DNA of 64,000 bases from Rhizobium leucaenae USDA 9039 (GCF_000426285.1 NZ_AUFB01000009.1:62001-126000), one strand, 5' to 3'; positions 8,554 to 17,842 are shown, counted from the stretch's first letter. Notes: a model not told the origin generated them from the sequence alone. A program made the numbers and translations.

Positions 8554-8646
8554 CCCAGCTCCGGCTCCTCAATAGTGTCGGTTATGTAAGGAGCGAAATC
8601 GCAGGTGCAAGCGCCAGCATTATTTTCGCGGCCGGCGCGCATATTT

Positions 8647-9486
8647 CTAAGCCTTAAGCGGAATCCAGATCTCCGTCACGCCCATGCCGGTGTGGGGATC
8701 GAAACGATCGTCGTAACGCTCCATCATGTCGGGCAAGCCGCCGTGCTGGTGGCCGGATTGCGGCAGCCAATCACCGAAGATCTGCTGCACGGTCGCGGAG
8801 ATGCCGGAAATATGACCGCGATGGGTAAAGACGGCATAGCGCTGCTGTGGCAGTTTCAGGGTCGTGAAGCCCTCCGGCAGATCGTCGGCCGAGGTGACTT
8901 CGGCGGCAGACATATAGCGGAAGCTTTCAGTCTCGCCTTCAGTCTGGGTGCAGACGCCATAGGCGACATTGCCCACTTGGCCGGGAATATGGCCGAAATG
9001 CTGGTTGAATTTCTGCCACAGCGAGGGAATCCCCTGCGTGGCTTCACAGGCATAGGTTTCCGCAAGACCGGCAAGCAGCATTGCGGGGCGGGTCTCGAAA
9101 CGTGGCGCATCGAGTTTGGGAAGGCGGGTGTCGTCCATTCTGATCGGCTCCAGCAAAACAAGGTTTCGGGCGTGCCCCTGTTTGCGCAAACCGTCCGGCG
9201 TCATGCCGAATCGCTCGCGAAAGGCACGAGTGAAAGCCTCATGCGAGCCGTAGCCCGCATCGAGGGCAACCTCGAGAATGGTCGATGAGCTGTTGATCAG
9301 CGCAAGAGCCGCCCCGCTGAGGCGTCGGCCCCTAATGTAGCCGCTGATCGAATGTCCGGTGGTGAGCCCAAAGACGCGCGACAGATGATAGCGCGACAAG
9401 CCGGCCGTATCTGCAATCTCGTCCAGCGAGATATCGGACGAGAAATGGCTTTCTATGAACCATATGGCTTTTCCGATCGCGCTCAT
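8647..9486 (-). CDS. AraC-family regulator with GyrI-like effector-binding domain
   Basis: 279 residues in Rob/SoxS-like order. Residues 1-105 form the AraC double helix-turn-helix (SAIGKAIWFIESHFSSDISL, LSRYHLSRVFGLTTGHS, and FTRAFRERFGMTPDGLR). Residues about 125-279 resemble a GyrI-like small-molecule-binding domain (LAGLAETYACEATQGIPSLW, YAVFTHRGHISGI, EIWIPLKA). Such proteins usually sense lipophilic compounds or drugs and activate efflux or resistance genes. It lies 103 bases downstream of the TetR gene, on the same strand, beside an efflux pump operon. Confidence 0.88.
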   Translation of the reverse strand: MSAIGKAIWFIESHFSSDISLDEIADTAGLSRYHLSRVFGLTTGHSISGYIRGRRLSGAALALINSSSTILEVALDAGYGSHEAFTRAFRERFGMTPDGLRKQGHARNLVLLEPIRMDDTRLPKLDAPRFETRPAMLLAGLAETYACEATQGIPSLWQKFNQHFGHIPGQVGNVAYGVCTQTEGETESFRYMSAAEVTSADDLPEGFTTLKLPQQRYAVFTHRGHISGISATVQQIFGDWLPQSGHQHGGLPDMMERYDDRFDPHTGMGVTEIWIPLKA

Positions 9487-9589
9487 ATTCGATTCCCTGG
9501 TTGCCAGCCCATTGTTAGGCGCCGACCGGCTATCGGGTTTGATCGCAATTGCGGGATTGCGGGGTTATCCGCTGGCTATCGGAAGGCGG

Positions 9590-10270
9590 TCAGGCCTGAT
9601 CTTTCCGATTGTTACCATAAGCGGCCATGAAGACGCGAACGGCGCCGCGCACCACATAGTCGATCTCCTCTTTCGAGGGAGGGTAATCCATGTCGCCGAA
9701 CAGTCTCAGCTTGAAATAACTGCCGCTGGCCATGTCGAGGAAATGGCGTGCGGCCATATCGAAGTCTTCGATACGGAGACCACCGGCAGCAACCTGACGT
9801 TCGAGAAAGCCGCGCAGAACCGTGCGCAGGTTTTCCGGGCCGGTGAAGAAGCGTTGACAGAGAGTTGGCATGCGTTCGCGAACACCAATGACGGTGCGCA
9901 TGGCGCTGATGGTCTTGTCCGATGTGACGTGGGTCACGAACACCATGCCGAACTCATAGAGACTGGTGGCCACATCGACGTCATCGGCAAGAGCGGTGCG
10001 TACGGTCTCAACGAAACGCGCCCGCTCACTGTCGATCATGGCGGAGAACAGGTCTTCCTTATTGGCGAAATAAACGTAGAGCGTGCCCTTGGAGACGCCT
10101 GCTTCGCGCGTGACGTCGTTCATGCTCGCGGCATCGAACCCCATTTTCATGAAGACACGCGTGGCGCCATCCAGAATTTGCTGGCGTTTGACGGGATCTT
10201 CTCCAGCGGCCCAACGCCCCCCTGAAGCAGGTGCGTTCAAGACGGCCATGTTTTGCGGTTCGTGTTTCAT
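9590..10270 (-). CDS. TetR-family repressor of the adjacent efflux operon
   Basis: 226 residues. The N-terminal TetR helix-turn-helix covers about 28-75: RQQILDGATRVFMKMGFDAA, then MNDVTREAGVSKGTLYVYFANKE. The C-terminal half is helical and should bind the inducer and dimerise. It is transcribed divergently from the EmrA/EmrB-type genes, and the 169-base gap holds two GAACC/GGTTC dyads. By position and family it most likely represses the pump and itself until a substrate binds. Confidence 0.9.
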   Translation of the reverse strand: MKHEPQNMAVLNAPASGGRWAAGEDPVKRQQILDGATRVFMKMGFDAASMNDVTREAGVSKGTLYVYFANKEDLFSAMIDSERARFVETVRTALADDVDVATSLYEFGMVFVTHVTSDKTISAMRTVIGVRERMPTLCQRFFTGPENLRTVLRGFLERQVAAGGLRIEDFDMAARHFLDMASGSYFKLRLFGDMDYPPSKEEIDYVVRGAVRVFMAAYGNNRKDQA

Positions 10271-10323
10271 CGTCTCCTTCGCTCGATCACTTTTTCTGAA
10301 TCTTAATCAGATTCGTTAATTAA

Positions 10324-10343
10324 ATCGAACCGGGTGGTTCGAT
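10324..10343. promoter_or_regulatory. TetR operator candidate 1
   Basis: ATCGAACC-GGGT-GGTTCGAT has perfect 8-bp arms around a 4-base centre and lies 54 bases upstream of the tetR start. It shares the GAACC/GGTTC core with a second dyad whose centre is 65 bases away. Confidence 0.7.
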
Positions 10344-10391
10344 ATGACTTGATATGGAATGAAAAACGATCTATGTCAACTGAACTGAACT

Positions 10392-10405
10392 GAACCGTTC
10401 GGTTC
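10392..10405. promoter_or_regulatory. TetR operator candidate 2
   Basis: GAACCG-TT-CGGTTC has perfect 6-bp arms around TT. It lies 35 bases upstream of the efflux operon start, directly after three tandem AACTG units (about 10379-10393). A repressor bound here should occlude the pump promoter. Confidence 0.7.
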
Positions 10406-10439
10406 GATTATATTACCACAGATTTCCAATGGTAGGACC

Positions 10440-11669
10440 ATGTCGTCAAGTCATAGTAACAATGTAGCGCGCATCGTTGATGATGTCGAAGTGGAGGCTC
10501 CGCACACCGGCGCATCCGCCGAGGCTCCTGCCGCGGAAAAGCCTAACAGCCCGCCCCCCGCCCAGGCTGCGCCTGCTCACTCGGTCCAGGCGGCCCCACC
10601 GCCGGCCGAGAAGAAGCGGCGCAGCCTGGTACTGCCTATCGTTGTCGTTCTGGCGCTCGTCGCCGGCGGCTGGTACGGCTATGACTGGTGGACGACTGGC
10701 CGTTTCCTGGTGTCGACCGACGACGCCTATATAGAAGGCGACATCGCGACTATCCAGCCGAAGGTGACGGGCTATGTCGCCAAGGTGAACGTCGTTGCCA
10801 ACCAGTTGGTCAAGGCGGGCGATGTGCTCGCCACGCTAGACGACGGCGATTACAAGCTGGCGCTGCAGCAGGCCCAGGCTTCGCTCGATACCGAGCAATT
10901 GTCGCTGCACACCATCGATGCGCAGATTGCCGCCGGCCAGGCTGCGCTTGCCCAGTCGCAGGCACAGAAGGTCGCTTTGGAAGCGACCGTCCGCGGCGCG
11001 CAGATCACCCAGACGCGTGCTGCCGAACTTCAATCGAAATCGGTGGGCACCACGGCTTCGCTGGACAGCGCCAATATCGCCCTCGATCAGGCCAAAGCCA
11101 ATCTGGTCGGCGGCGATGCCGCCATCGCGTCGGCTCAGGCCAATATCAACCTGCTGCAGGCGCAGCGCCGTCAGGCCGAAAGCACGATCAAGGGCCTGGA
11201 AGCCGCTCGCGACAAGGCCGCCCGCGATCTCTCCTTCACCGTGCTGAAGGCGCCTTATGACGGCGTCGTCGGCAATCGTTCGGTTCAGGAAGGCGATCTC
11301 GTTTCGCCAGGCCAGAAGCTGATGGCGATCGTTCCGACCCGCCAGCTCTACATCGACGCCAACTTCAAGGAAACGCAGATCCAGCATCTGGTTGCCGGTT
11401 CCAAGGTCAACGTGCATGTCGATGCCTACAGCGATCATCCGATCGTCGGCACTGTCGCGTCGATTTCGCCGGCCTCCGGTTCGGTCTTCTCGCTGCTGCC
11501 GCCTGAAAATGCGACGGGCAATTTCACCAAAGTGGTCCAGCGCGTACCGGTTCGCATCGCACTGCCGCAGGACGCGCTCGACAGCGGTCGTTTGCGTGCC
11601 GGTCTGAGCGTCGTCGTCGATGTCGATACCCGCACCGCGCCCGATCGCGCCGGTTTGGCGAGTAACTAA
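10440..11669 (+). CDS. HlyD/EmrA-family periplasmic adaptor of an efflux pump
   Basis: 409 residues. A Pro/Ala-rich cytoplasmic stretch (about 1-58) precedes one transmembrane helix (SLVLPIVVVLALVAGGWYGY, about 62-82). The lipoyl-like half (VSTDDAYIEGDIATIQPKVT) is followed by a long coiled-coil hairpin rich in Gln and Ala, the second lipoyl half (VLKAPYDGVVGNRSVQEGD) and a beta-barrel. This is the membrane-fusion adaptor that links an inner-membrane exporter to an outer-membrane channel. It lies 15 bases before the partner transporter gene. No outer-membrane TolC-type gene is adjacent. Confidence 0.93.
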   Translation: MSSSHSNNVARIVDDVEVEAPHTGASAEAPAAEKPNSPPPAQAAPAHSVQAAPPPAEKKRRSLVLPIVVVLALVAGGWYGYDWWTTGRFLVSTDDAYIEGDIATIQPKVTGYVAKVNVVANQLVKAGDVLATLDDGDYKLALQQAQASLDTEQLSLHTIDAQIAAGQAALAQSQAQKVALEATVRGAQITQTRAAELQSKSVGTTASLDSANIALDQAKANLVGGDAAIASAQANINLLQAQRRQAESTIKGLEAARDKAARDLSFTVLKAPYDGVVGNRSVQEGDLVSPGQKLMAIVPTRQLYIDANFKETQIQHLVAGSKVNVHVDAYSDHPIVGTVASISPASGSVFSLLPPENATGNFTKVVQRVPVRIALPQDALDSGRLRAGLSVVVDVDTRTAPDRAGLASN

Positions 11670-11684
11670 ATTCGGAGAGCGCCG

Positions 11685-13283
11685 ATGGCCTCGACAGCAG
11701 CGACCGTAGGTTCGACAGCCGGTCCCGTCGCGCCAGCGGCGGATCACATGGACCCCCGTAAGCTTATCGCTTTCTTCGCGATGGTGCTTGGCATGTTCAT
11801 GTCGATCCTGGACATTCAGGTGGTTTCCGCCTCCCTCAGCGAAATCCAGGCCGGTCTTAGTGCCGGCTCGGATGAAATTCCCTGGGTGCAGACGGCGTAT
11901 CTGATCGCGGAAGTCATCATGATTCCGCTTTCGGGGACGCTCGCCCGCATCATCTCGACGCGATATCTATTCGCGGCCTCCGCTGCAGGCTTCACCATCG
12001 CCAGCGGCCTTTGCGCGACGGCGACCAACATCGATCAGATGATCGTCTATCGTGCGCTGCAGGGCTTTATCGGCGGCGGCATGATCCCATCGGTTTTCGC
12101 GGCCGCCTTCACCATTTTCCCGCCGTCGAAACGCAATGTGGTGTCGCCGATCATCGGTTTGATCGCGACGCTTGCCCCAACCATCGGCCCGACGGTCGGC
12201 GGTTATCTCAGCCACGCCTTTTCCTGGCACTGGCTGTTCCTCGTCAACATCGGGCCTGGCGTCATCGTCACCCTGGTCACCTGGAATTTCATCGACTTCG
12301 ACAAGCCGGAGTTGTCGTTGATGAAGAAGTTCGACTGGTGGGGATTGTTTTCCATGGCGGTGTTTCTCGGCGCGCTGGAATATGTGCTCGAAGAAGGCAA
12401 CACCAACGACTGGTTCAATGACAACTATATCGTCATCGCCGCAGTCGCTTCCGCCATTGGCGCGATCATCTTCTTTTACCGGGCTTTCAGCGTCGATTTC
12501 CCCGTCGTCGACTTAAAGGCCTTCGGCAACAAGAATTTCGCGTTTGGTTCGATGTTCTCCTTCGTGATGGGCATCGGGCTTTATGGCCTGACCTATATCT
12601 ATCCCGTCTATCTCAGCCGTATTCGTGGATATGATTCGCTGATGATCGGTGAGACGATGTTCGTCTCGGGGCTGGCAATGTTCTTCACCGCCCCTCTCGC
12701 CGGTGTTCTTTCCGGCAAGATGGATCTTCGGATCATGATGATCATCGGCTTCTGCAGTTTTGCGACCGGCACGTGGATCATGACCGGCCTTACGACGGAC
12801 TGGGATTTCTGGGAGCTCTTCATCCCGCAGATTCTTCGCGGCTTCGGGCTTATGTTGTGCATGGTCCCGATCAACAACATCGCGCTCGGAACCATGCCTC
12901 CTGCCCGCATGCGCGGCGCTTCCGGCCTGTTCAACCTGACCCGCAACCTCGGCGGCGCCGTCGGGCTCGCCATTATCAATACGGTCCTCAGCACCCGTCA
13001 GGACGCCCACTACATGCATCTGCGCGATCATGTGCATTGGGGGAGCCCCGCCGCCGTCGATCAGATCAACAACATGACCGCCAATTTCAATGCCAATGGC
13101 CTGGACGGTCCGCAGGCAGCATTGCGGCAGTTGGTCAACATGGCGGAGCAACAGGCGGTCATCATGTCCTTCGGCGACGTCTTCCTGATGCTGACTGTAT
13201 TGTTCCTGGCGATGATCTTCGGCGTGTTGATGCTCAGTAAGCCGAACGCTCCGCCGAAGGGGGCTGGCGGCGGCGGTCACTAG
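11685..13283 (+). CDS. MFS drug efflux transporter, DHA2/EmrB type
   Basis: 532 residues with about 14 hydrophobic segments. The DHA2 signature regions are visible: FMSILDIQVVSASLSEIQAG in TM1, the motif A region near GTLARIISTRYLF, and motif C-like RALQGFIGGGMIPSVFAAAF in TM4-5. It should be a proton-driven multidrug or toxic-compound exporter working with the upstream HlyD-family adaptor. It is the second gene of the TetR-controlled unit and is followed by a terminator. Confidence 0.93.
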   Translation: MASTAATVGSTAGPVAPAADHMDPRKLIAFFAMVLGMFMSILDIQVVSASLSEIQAGLSAGSDEIPWVQTAYLIAEVIMIPLSGTLARIISTRYLFAASAAGFTIASGLCATATNIDQMIVYRALQGFIGGGMIPSVFAAAFTIFPPSKRNVVSPIIGLIATLAPTIGPTVGGYLSHAFSWHWLFLVNIGPGVIVTLVTWNFIDFDKPELSLMKKFDWWGLFSMAVFLGALEYVLEEGNTNDWFNDNYIVIAAVASAIGAIIFFYRAFSVDFPVVDLKAFGNKNFAFGSMFSFVMGIGLYGLTYIYPVYLSRIRGYDSLMIGETMFVSGLAMFFTAPLAGVLSGKMDLRIMMIIGFCSFATGTWIMTGLTTDWDFWELFIPQILRGFGLMLCMVPINNIALGTMPPARMRGASGLFNLTRNLGGAVGLAIINTVLSTRQDAHYMHLRDHVHWGSPAAVDQINNMTANFNANGLDGPQAALRQLVNMAEQQAVIMSFGDVFLMLTVLFLAMIFGVLMLSKPNAPPKGAGGGGH

Positions 13284-13316
13284 GCTTAACCGTTCTTCTA
13301 CTATCTACATGTAATT

Positions 13317-13347
13317 AAAAGGCTTCTCGGATCGGGAGGCCTTTTTC
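13317..13347 (+). terminator. Rho-independent terminator of the efflux operon
   Basis: AAAAGGCTTCTC-GGATC-GGGAGGCCTTTT forms a stem of about 12 pairs (two G-T) ending in a T-run, 33 bases after the emrB-like stop codon. Confidence 0.85.
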
Positions 13348-13440
13348 TTTCGTGCCGATCTATAGGAAATTTCAGGCTTCGGAAATTTTTGATTTACGTA
13401 CATCAGAATTCGCAGTAAAGGATTTCGTCAGGAGGAGCCG

Positions 13441-14466
13441 ATGAGACCCACCGTTTACGACATCGCCGCTGCTGCGGGTGTCAGCCTCGCGACCGTTGAC
13501 AGGGTGCTGAACCGGCGCCCAGGCGTTCGTCTCGTCACACGCGAGAAGGTGGAAGCAGCCATCCGTGACATTGGCTATATCCGTGATGTGGCGGCGGCCA
13601 ACCTTGCCAAGGGCCGCGTCTATCCGCTCGTCTTCATCCTACCGACCGGCGACAATTCCTTTATGCACGGCCTCTATGGCGAGGTGCGTCAGGCGATGGC
13701 GCGCTCGACCTTCGATCGCACTGAAATTCGTATCGTGGAGGTGCCAGCCTTCGACGCACCGGCGCTGGTGGCAGCGCTCGACGCGCTGCAGGGGCTGGAC
13801 CTCGCCGGCGTGGCCCTGGTGGCAACCGACGCGCCGGAGGTACGCGCCGCCGTCGACCGGCTGGTAACGGCAGGAATTCCCGTCGTCACGCTCGTTTCCG
13901 ATCTCACTGGCTCGACCCGGCACCACTATGCCGGCGTCGACAATATCGGTGCTGGCCGAACGGCTGCCCGGCTGCTCGGCCGTTTTCTCGGTGGCTGCAA
14001 GGGCGATCTCACCATTCTCGCCGGGTCCATGCTGGTGCGCGACCATCGTGAGCGCCTGGAAGGATTTTCCTCGGTGATGGCGGCGGAATTTCCGCAACTG
14101 CGCCTGCTGCCGGTGCTCGAAGGTCGCGACGATCCGGAAATCGCCAATAGGCTGATCTCCGAAGCGCTTTCCGGCAGCAACAGCATCATCGGCATCTATA
14201 GCCTCGGTGCCGGCAATCGCGGCCTGCTCAAGGCGCTCAAGGACACCGGCCAGGGGCGCGAGCTGACGGTCGTCGTACATGAGCTGACCGAACACACCCG
14301 CGCGGCGCTCCAGGACGGCACCATCGATGCCGTTCTCAACCAGGACGCCGGCCATGAGGTGCGCAGCGCCATACGCGTCATGAAGGCGACGGCGGACGGC
14401 CAGGATGTCATCGCCGGCCAGGAGCGCATCCGCCTCGACATTTTCTTGAAGGACAATCTGCCCTGA
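13441..14466 (+). CDS. LacI-family regulator, probable xylose regulator
   Basis: 341 residues; AGGAGG lies just upstream of the ATG. The N-terminal LacI helix-turn-helix is RPTVYDIAAAAGVSLATVDR followed by VLNRRPGVR (about 2-30). The rest is a periplasmic-binding-protein-like sensor domain (LVFILPTGDNSFMHGLYGEV, VVTLVSDLTGSTRHHYAGVD). It lies 39 bases upstream of xylB on the same strand, so it is likely the regulator of xylB-xylA. Control through xylose or a related sugar is inferred from context. Confidence 0.9.
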   Translation: MRPTVYDIAAAAGVSLATVDRVLNRRPGVRLVTREKVEAAIRDIGYIRDVAAANLAKGRVYPLVFILPTGDNSFMHGLYGEVRQAMARSTFDRTEIRIVEVPAFDAPALVAALDALQGLDLAGVALVATDAPEVRAAVDRLVTAGIPVVTLVSDLTGSTRHHYAGVDNIGAGRTAARLLGRFLGGCKGDLTILAGSMLVRDHRERLEGFSSVMAAEFPQLRLLPVLEGRDDPEIANRLISEALSGSNSIIGIYSLGAGNRGLLKALKDTGQGRELTVVVHELTEHTRAALQDGTIDAVLNQDAGHEVRSAIRVMKATADGQDVIAGQERIRLDIFLKDNLP

Positions 14467-14505
14467 GCATCAAAACCGGCGGCAGAGCACAGGGAGTTAC
14501 ATCTG

Positions 14506-15963
14506 ATGTATTTGGGTCTTGATCTCGGAACGTCCGGCGTCAAAGCGATGCTGATCGACGGCAACCAGAAGATCATTGGATCGGCCAATGGCGGGCTCGA
14601 CGTGTCGCGTCCGCATCCGGGCTGGTCGGAACAGGAGCCGGCGCACTGGATTCGCGCCACCGAGGAGGCGGTCGCCGAGCTGAAGGCGGCTCATCCGAAG
14701 GAGTTGGCGGCAGTGCGCGGTATCGGCCTGTCCGGCCAGATGCATGGCGCGACGCTGCTCGATGGCGACGACAAAGTGCTGCGTCCCTGCATTCTCTGGA
14801 ACGACACGCGCAGCTATCAGGAAGCTGCCGCTCTCGACGCCGATCCGCGCTTCCGCGCTCTGACGGGCAACATCGTTTTCCCCGGTTTCACCGCACCTAA
14901 GCTCGCCTGGGTCGCCAAGCACGAGCCGGATGTCTTCGCCAGGGTGCGCTGGGTGCTGCTGCCGAAGGACTATCTGCGCTTGTGGCTGACGGGCGAACAT
15001 ATGTCTGAGATGTCCGATTCCGCCGGAACCTCGTGGCTGGACGCCGGCAAGCGCAAATGGTCTTCCGAGTTGCTTGCCGTCACCAATCTCGATGAAAAGC
15101 AGATGCCGACGCTGGTGGAAGGTACGGAAGCTGCCGGCAGGCTGCGCGGCGAACTTGCCTCGAAGTGGGGTATTGCCGGCGACGTCGTCGTGGCCGGCGG
15201 GGCAGGGGACAACGCGGCCTCGGCTTGCGGCATGGGTACGGTCAGCGATGGCGCCGCCTTTGTCTCGCTTGGTACTTCGGGCGTGCTCTTTGCCGCCAAC
15301 GGCTCCTACCTCCCGAAGCCGGAAAGCGCCGTTCATGCCTTCTGTCATGCGCTACCGAACACCTGGCATCAGATGGGCGTCATCCTCTCGGCGACCGACG
15401 CGTTGAACTGGCATTCGAACGTCACCGGCAAATCCGCCGCCGAACTCACCGGCGAGTTGGGGGATGCGCTGAAGGCACCGTCCGGTGTCACCTTCCTTCC
15501 CTATCTCTCCGGCGAACGCACGCCGCATAATGACGCGACCATCCGCGGCGCGTTCATCGGTCTCGGCCATGAAAGCAGCCGCGCTGTGCTCACGCAGGCG
15601 GTGCTCGAAGGCGTCAGCTTCGCCATTCGAGATAATCTCGAAGCGCTGCGCTCGGCGGGTACTGATATCGCCCGCGTCACCGCCATCGGCGGCGGCTCGC
15701 GCTCGCGCTATTGGCTGGCCTCGATCGCGACCGCGCTCGGCGTTCCCGTCGATGTGCCGGCCGACGGTGATTTCGGGGCCGCTTTCGGCGCTGCCCGTCT
15801 CGGCTTGATCGCGGCAACCGGCGCCGACCCGATTGAGGTCTGCACGCCGCCGAAAACCGCCGGCACGATCGAACCGGTAACAGCGCTGACGGATGCCTAT
15901 GCCGACGCCTACAAGCGTTACCGCGCGCTTTATCCGGCGATCAAGACGCTGAGCACAGTTTGA
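14506..15963 (+). CDS. xylB: Xylulokinase
   Basis: 485 residues, FGGY kinase fold. The phosphate-binding loop DLGTSGVKAMLID is at residues 6-18. RGIGLSGQMHGATLLD follows near 71, and the catalytic Asp sits in AGGAGDNAASACG (about D235). The C-terminal adenosine loop is AIGGGSRSRYWLASIATALG. It phosphorylates D-xylulose to D-xylulose-5-phosphate for the pentose phosphate pathway, acting in the cytoplasm on the product of xylA. It lies between the LacI gene and xylA, separated from xylA by a palindromic repeat. Confidence 0.96.
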   Translation: MYLGLDLGTSGVKAMLIDGNQKIIGSANGGLDVSRPHPGWSEQEPAHWIRATEEAVAELKAAHPKELAAVRGIGLSGQMHGATLLDGDDKVLRPCILWNDTRSYQEAAALDADPRFRALTGNIVFPGFTAPKLAWVAKHEPDVFARVRWVLLPKDYLRLWLTGEHMSEMSDSAGTSWLDAGKRKWSSELLAVTNLDEKQMPTLVEGTEAAGRLRGELASKWGIAGDVVVAGGAGDNAASACGMGTVSDGAAFVSLGTSGVLFAANGSYLPKPESAVHAFCHALPNTWHQMGVILSATDALNWHSNVTGKSAAELTGELGDALKAPSGVTFLPYLSGERTPHNDATIRGAFIGLGHESSRAVLTQAVLEGVSFAIRDNLEALRSAGTDIARVTAIGGGSRSRYWLASIATALGVPVDVPADGDFGAAFGAARLGLIAATGADPIEVCTPPKTAGTIEPVTALTDAYADAYKRYRALYPAIKTLSTV

Positions 15964-15970
15964 AGGGAAA

Positions 15971-16081
15971 CCCCCTCACCCTGCCCTCTCCCCGAGGGGA
16001 GAGGGTGAGACCGAGTTTGCGGCAGCCGCCTGTACCTTCTCCCCTCGGGGAGAAGGTGGCCCGAAGGGTCGGATGAGGGGG
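15971..16081. repeat. Rhizobial intergenic palindromic repeat between xylB and xylA
   Basis: The element is bounded by CCCCCTCA (15971-15978) and TGAGGGGG (16074-16081), which are reverse complements. It contains two near-identical hairpins: CCCTCTCCCC-GA-GGGGAGAGGG at 15984-16005 and CCTTCTCCCC-TC-GGGGAGAAGG at 16035-16056. Elements of this composition are widely dispersed in rhizobial intergenic DNA. Inside this operon it could stabilise the upstream message or reduce read-through into xylA. Confidence 0.8.
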
Positions 16082-16133
16082 TGCCACACGGCACAAACAA
16101 GAATACCGAATACCAAACCCAAGGAGATGAGTT

Positions 16134-17444
16134 ATGGGCACCGGATTTTTTGGTGACATCAAGAAAGTGAAATACGAAGGCCCCGACAGCACCAACCCGC
16201 TGGCCTTCCGGCACTACAACAAGGATGAAGTTGTTCTCGGTAAGCGCATGGAAGACCATCTGCGTTTTGCCGTTGCCTATTGGCACACTTTCACTTGGCC
16301 GGGCGGCGACCCCTTCGGCGGGCAGACCTTTCTCCGCCCCTGGTTCCAGGACACAATGGAAGCTGCCAAGCTGAAGGCCGACGTCGCCTTTGAATTCTTC
16401 ACCCTGCTGGGTTCGCCCTACTACTGTTTCCACGACGCCGACGTGCGTCCGGAAGGCAAGAATTTCGCCGAGAATACGAGGAACCTCAACGAGATCGTCG
16501 ATTACTTTGCTGAGAAGCAGGCCGAAACGGGCGTCAAGCTGCTGTGGGGCACGGCGAACCTCTTCTCCAACCGCCGCTTCATGTCGGGTGCCGCGACCAA
16601 TCCGGATCCGGATGTCTTCGCTTTCTCGGCCGCGACCGTGAAGACCTGCATGGACGCGACGCACAAGCTCGGCGGTGAAAACTACGTTCTCTGGGGCGGC
16701 CGCGAAGGCTACGAAACCTTGCTCAACACCGATCTGAAGCGTGAGCTGGACCAGATGGGCCGCTTCCTCAATCTCGTGGTCGAGTACAAGCACAAGATCG
16801 GCTTCAAGGGCACGATCCTGATCGAGCCGAAGCCGCAGGAGCCGACCAAGCATCAGTATGACTACGACGTCGCGACCGTCTACGGCTTCCTGAAGAAGAA
16901 CGGCCTCGAAAATGAAGTGAAGGTCAACATCGAACAGGGTCACGCGATCCTTGCCGGCCATTCCTTCGAGCATGAACTGGCGCTCGCCAATGCCCTCGGC
17001 ATCTTCGGCTCCATCGACATGAACCGCAACGACTATCAGTCCGGCTGGGATACCGACCAGTTCCCGAACAATGTTCCGGAAATGTCGCTCGCTTACTACC
17101 ACGTTTTGGCAGGCGGCGGCTTCAAGACCGGCGGCACCAACTTCGACGCCAAGCTGCGCCGTCAGTCGCTCGATCCGGAAGACCTGATCATCGGTCATAT
17201 CGGCGGCATGGATTGCTGCGCCCGTGGCCTCAAGGCCGCTGCCAAGATGATCGAGGACAAGGCGCTCTCCAAGCCGCTCGCCGATCGCTACGCCGGCTGG
17301 GATTCGGCTGAGGGCCAGAAGCTGCTGCGCGGCGAATACTCCCTCGACCAGATCGCCCAGTGGGTCGAGAGCAAGGACATCAACCCGCAGCCGAAGTCCG
17401 GCAAGCAGGAGCTCCTGGAAAACATCGTCAATCGGTACGTTTGA
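16134..17444 (+). CDS. xylA: Xylose isomerase
   Basis: 436 residues, the long (type II) xylose isomerase. The catalytic His and Asp appear in [13 protein letters not shown] (H100, D103). [11 protein letters not shown] precedes it near residue 53. Metal-binding segments include [16 protein letters not shown] (about 222-238) and [17 protein letters not shown] (about 263-280). [19 protein letters not shown] carries later ligands. It interconverts D-xylose and D-xylulose with divalent metal in the cytoplasm. An AAGGAGATGAG ribosome binding site precedes the ATG. Together with xylB it makes a complete isomerase pathway for xylose. Confidence 0.98.
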   Translation: MGTGFFGDIKKVKYEGPDSTNPLAFRHYNKDEVVLGKRMEDHLRFAVAYWHTFTWPGGDPFGGQTFLRPWFQDTMEAAKLKADVAFEFFTLLGSPYYCFHDADVRPEGKNFAENTRNLNEIVDYFAEKQAETGVKLLWGTANLFSNRRFMSGAATNPDPDVFAFSAATVKTCMDATHKLGGENYVLWGGREGYETLLNTDLKRELDQMGRFLNLVVEYKHKIGFKGTILIEPKPQEPTKHQYDYDVATVYGFLKKNGLENEVKVNIEQGHAILAGHSFEHELALANALGIFGSIDMNRNDYQSGWDTDQFPNNVPEMSLAYYHVLAGGGFKTGGTNFDAKLRRQSLDPEDLIIGHIGGMDCCARGLKAAAKMIEDKALSKPLADRYAGWDSAEGQKLLRGEYSLDQIAQWVESKDINPQPKSGKQELLENIVNRYV

Positions 17445-17454
17445 TCATCAAAAG

Positions 17455-17483
17455 GCGGGAGGCGGTGATCCATCGCCTCCCGC
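17455..17483. terminator. Hairpin terminator between convergent xylA and glyoxalase genes
   Basis: GCGGGAGGCG (17455-17464) and CGCCTCCCGC (17474-17483) form a perfect 10-bp stem. A T-run follows on the minus strand (CTTTTGATG), so it terminates the glyoxalase/LacI transcript best. It may also stop xylA transcription. Confidence 0.75.
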
Positions 17484-17485
17484 GG

Positions 17486-17842
17486 CTATCGCCGGAATGC
17501 GCGGCTCGATATGGATATGGAATTTCCGCAGGGGTCCTTGGCATTGGCGAAGACATGGCCGTCGGCTTGATGCAGCGGTCCGAACTCCAGTCCATCGCTC
17601 ACGCATTTGGCGCGGAAAGCTTCGACATGCTCGATGTCGAAGACGAGTTTTACCAGCACTTGGCCCATTTTCTGCGCCTTTCCTGCCGGATGGATCATCA
17701 GATTGGCGCCGCCATCCGGTGCCAGCAGCTCGACAATTCGATCGCCCTCACGCCGGAGCGGCTTGAAGCCAAAATGCTTCTCGTAAAAGCCGATCGTTTC
17801 TTCCACATCGCGGGCGTAAAGGACGAGTCTGCCGAGCGGCAT
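17486..17842 (-). CDS. Glyoxalase/bleomycin-resistance (VOC) family protein
   Basis: 118 residues, a single vicinal-oxygen-chelate domain. It shows MPLGRLVLYARDVEETIGFY at the N-terminus, the central ELLAPDGGANLMIHPAG, and DPCGNSISISSRAF at the C-terminus. VOC proteins are metal-dependent isomerases, dioxygenases or resistance proteins; the substrate here cannot be inferred. It follows the LacI gene by 12 bases and is probably co-transcribed with it. Confidence 0.82.
   Translation of the reverse strand: MPLGRLVLYARDVEETIGFYEKHFGFKPLRREGDRIVELLAPDGGANLMIHPAGKAQKMGQVLVKLVFDIEHVEAFRAKCVSDGLEFGPLHQADGHVFANAKDPCGNSISISSRAFRR

Noticed and set aside
8514..8646. Possible yybP-ykoY manganese riboswitch ahead of the terC-like gene
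   Set aside because: The leader is short and the conserved core was not recognised; only the simple hairpin is supported.
9455..10225. 256-codon plus-strand frame overlapping tetR and the tetR-araC gap
   Set aside because: Its translation matches no fold and it lies opposite a clear TetR protein.
10836..11747. 303-codon minus-strand frame opposite the HlyD-family gene
   Set aside because: Shadow of a well-supported adaptor gene; the high-GC third positions produce long antisense frames.
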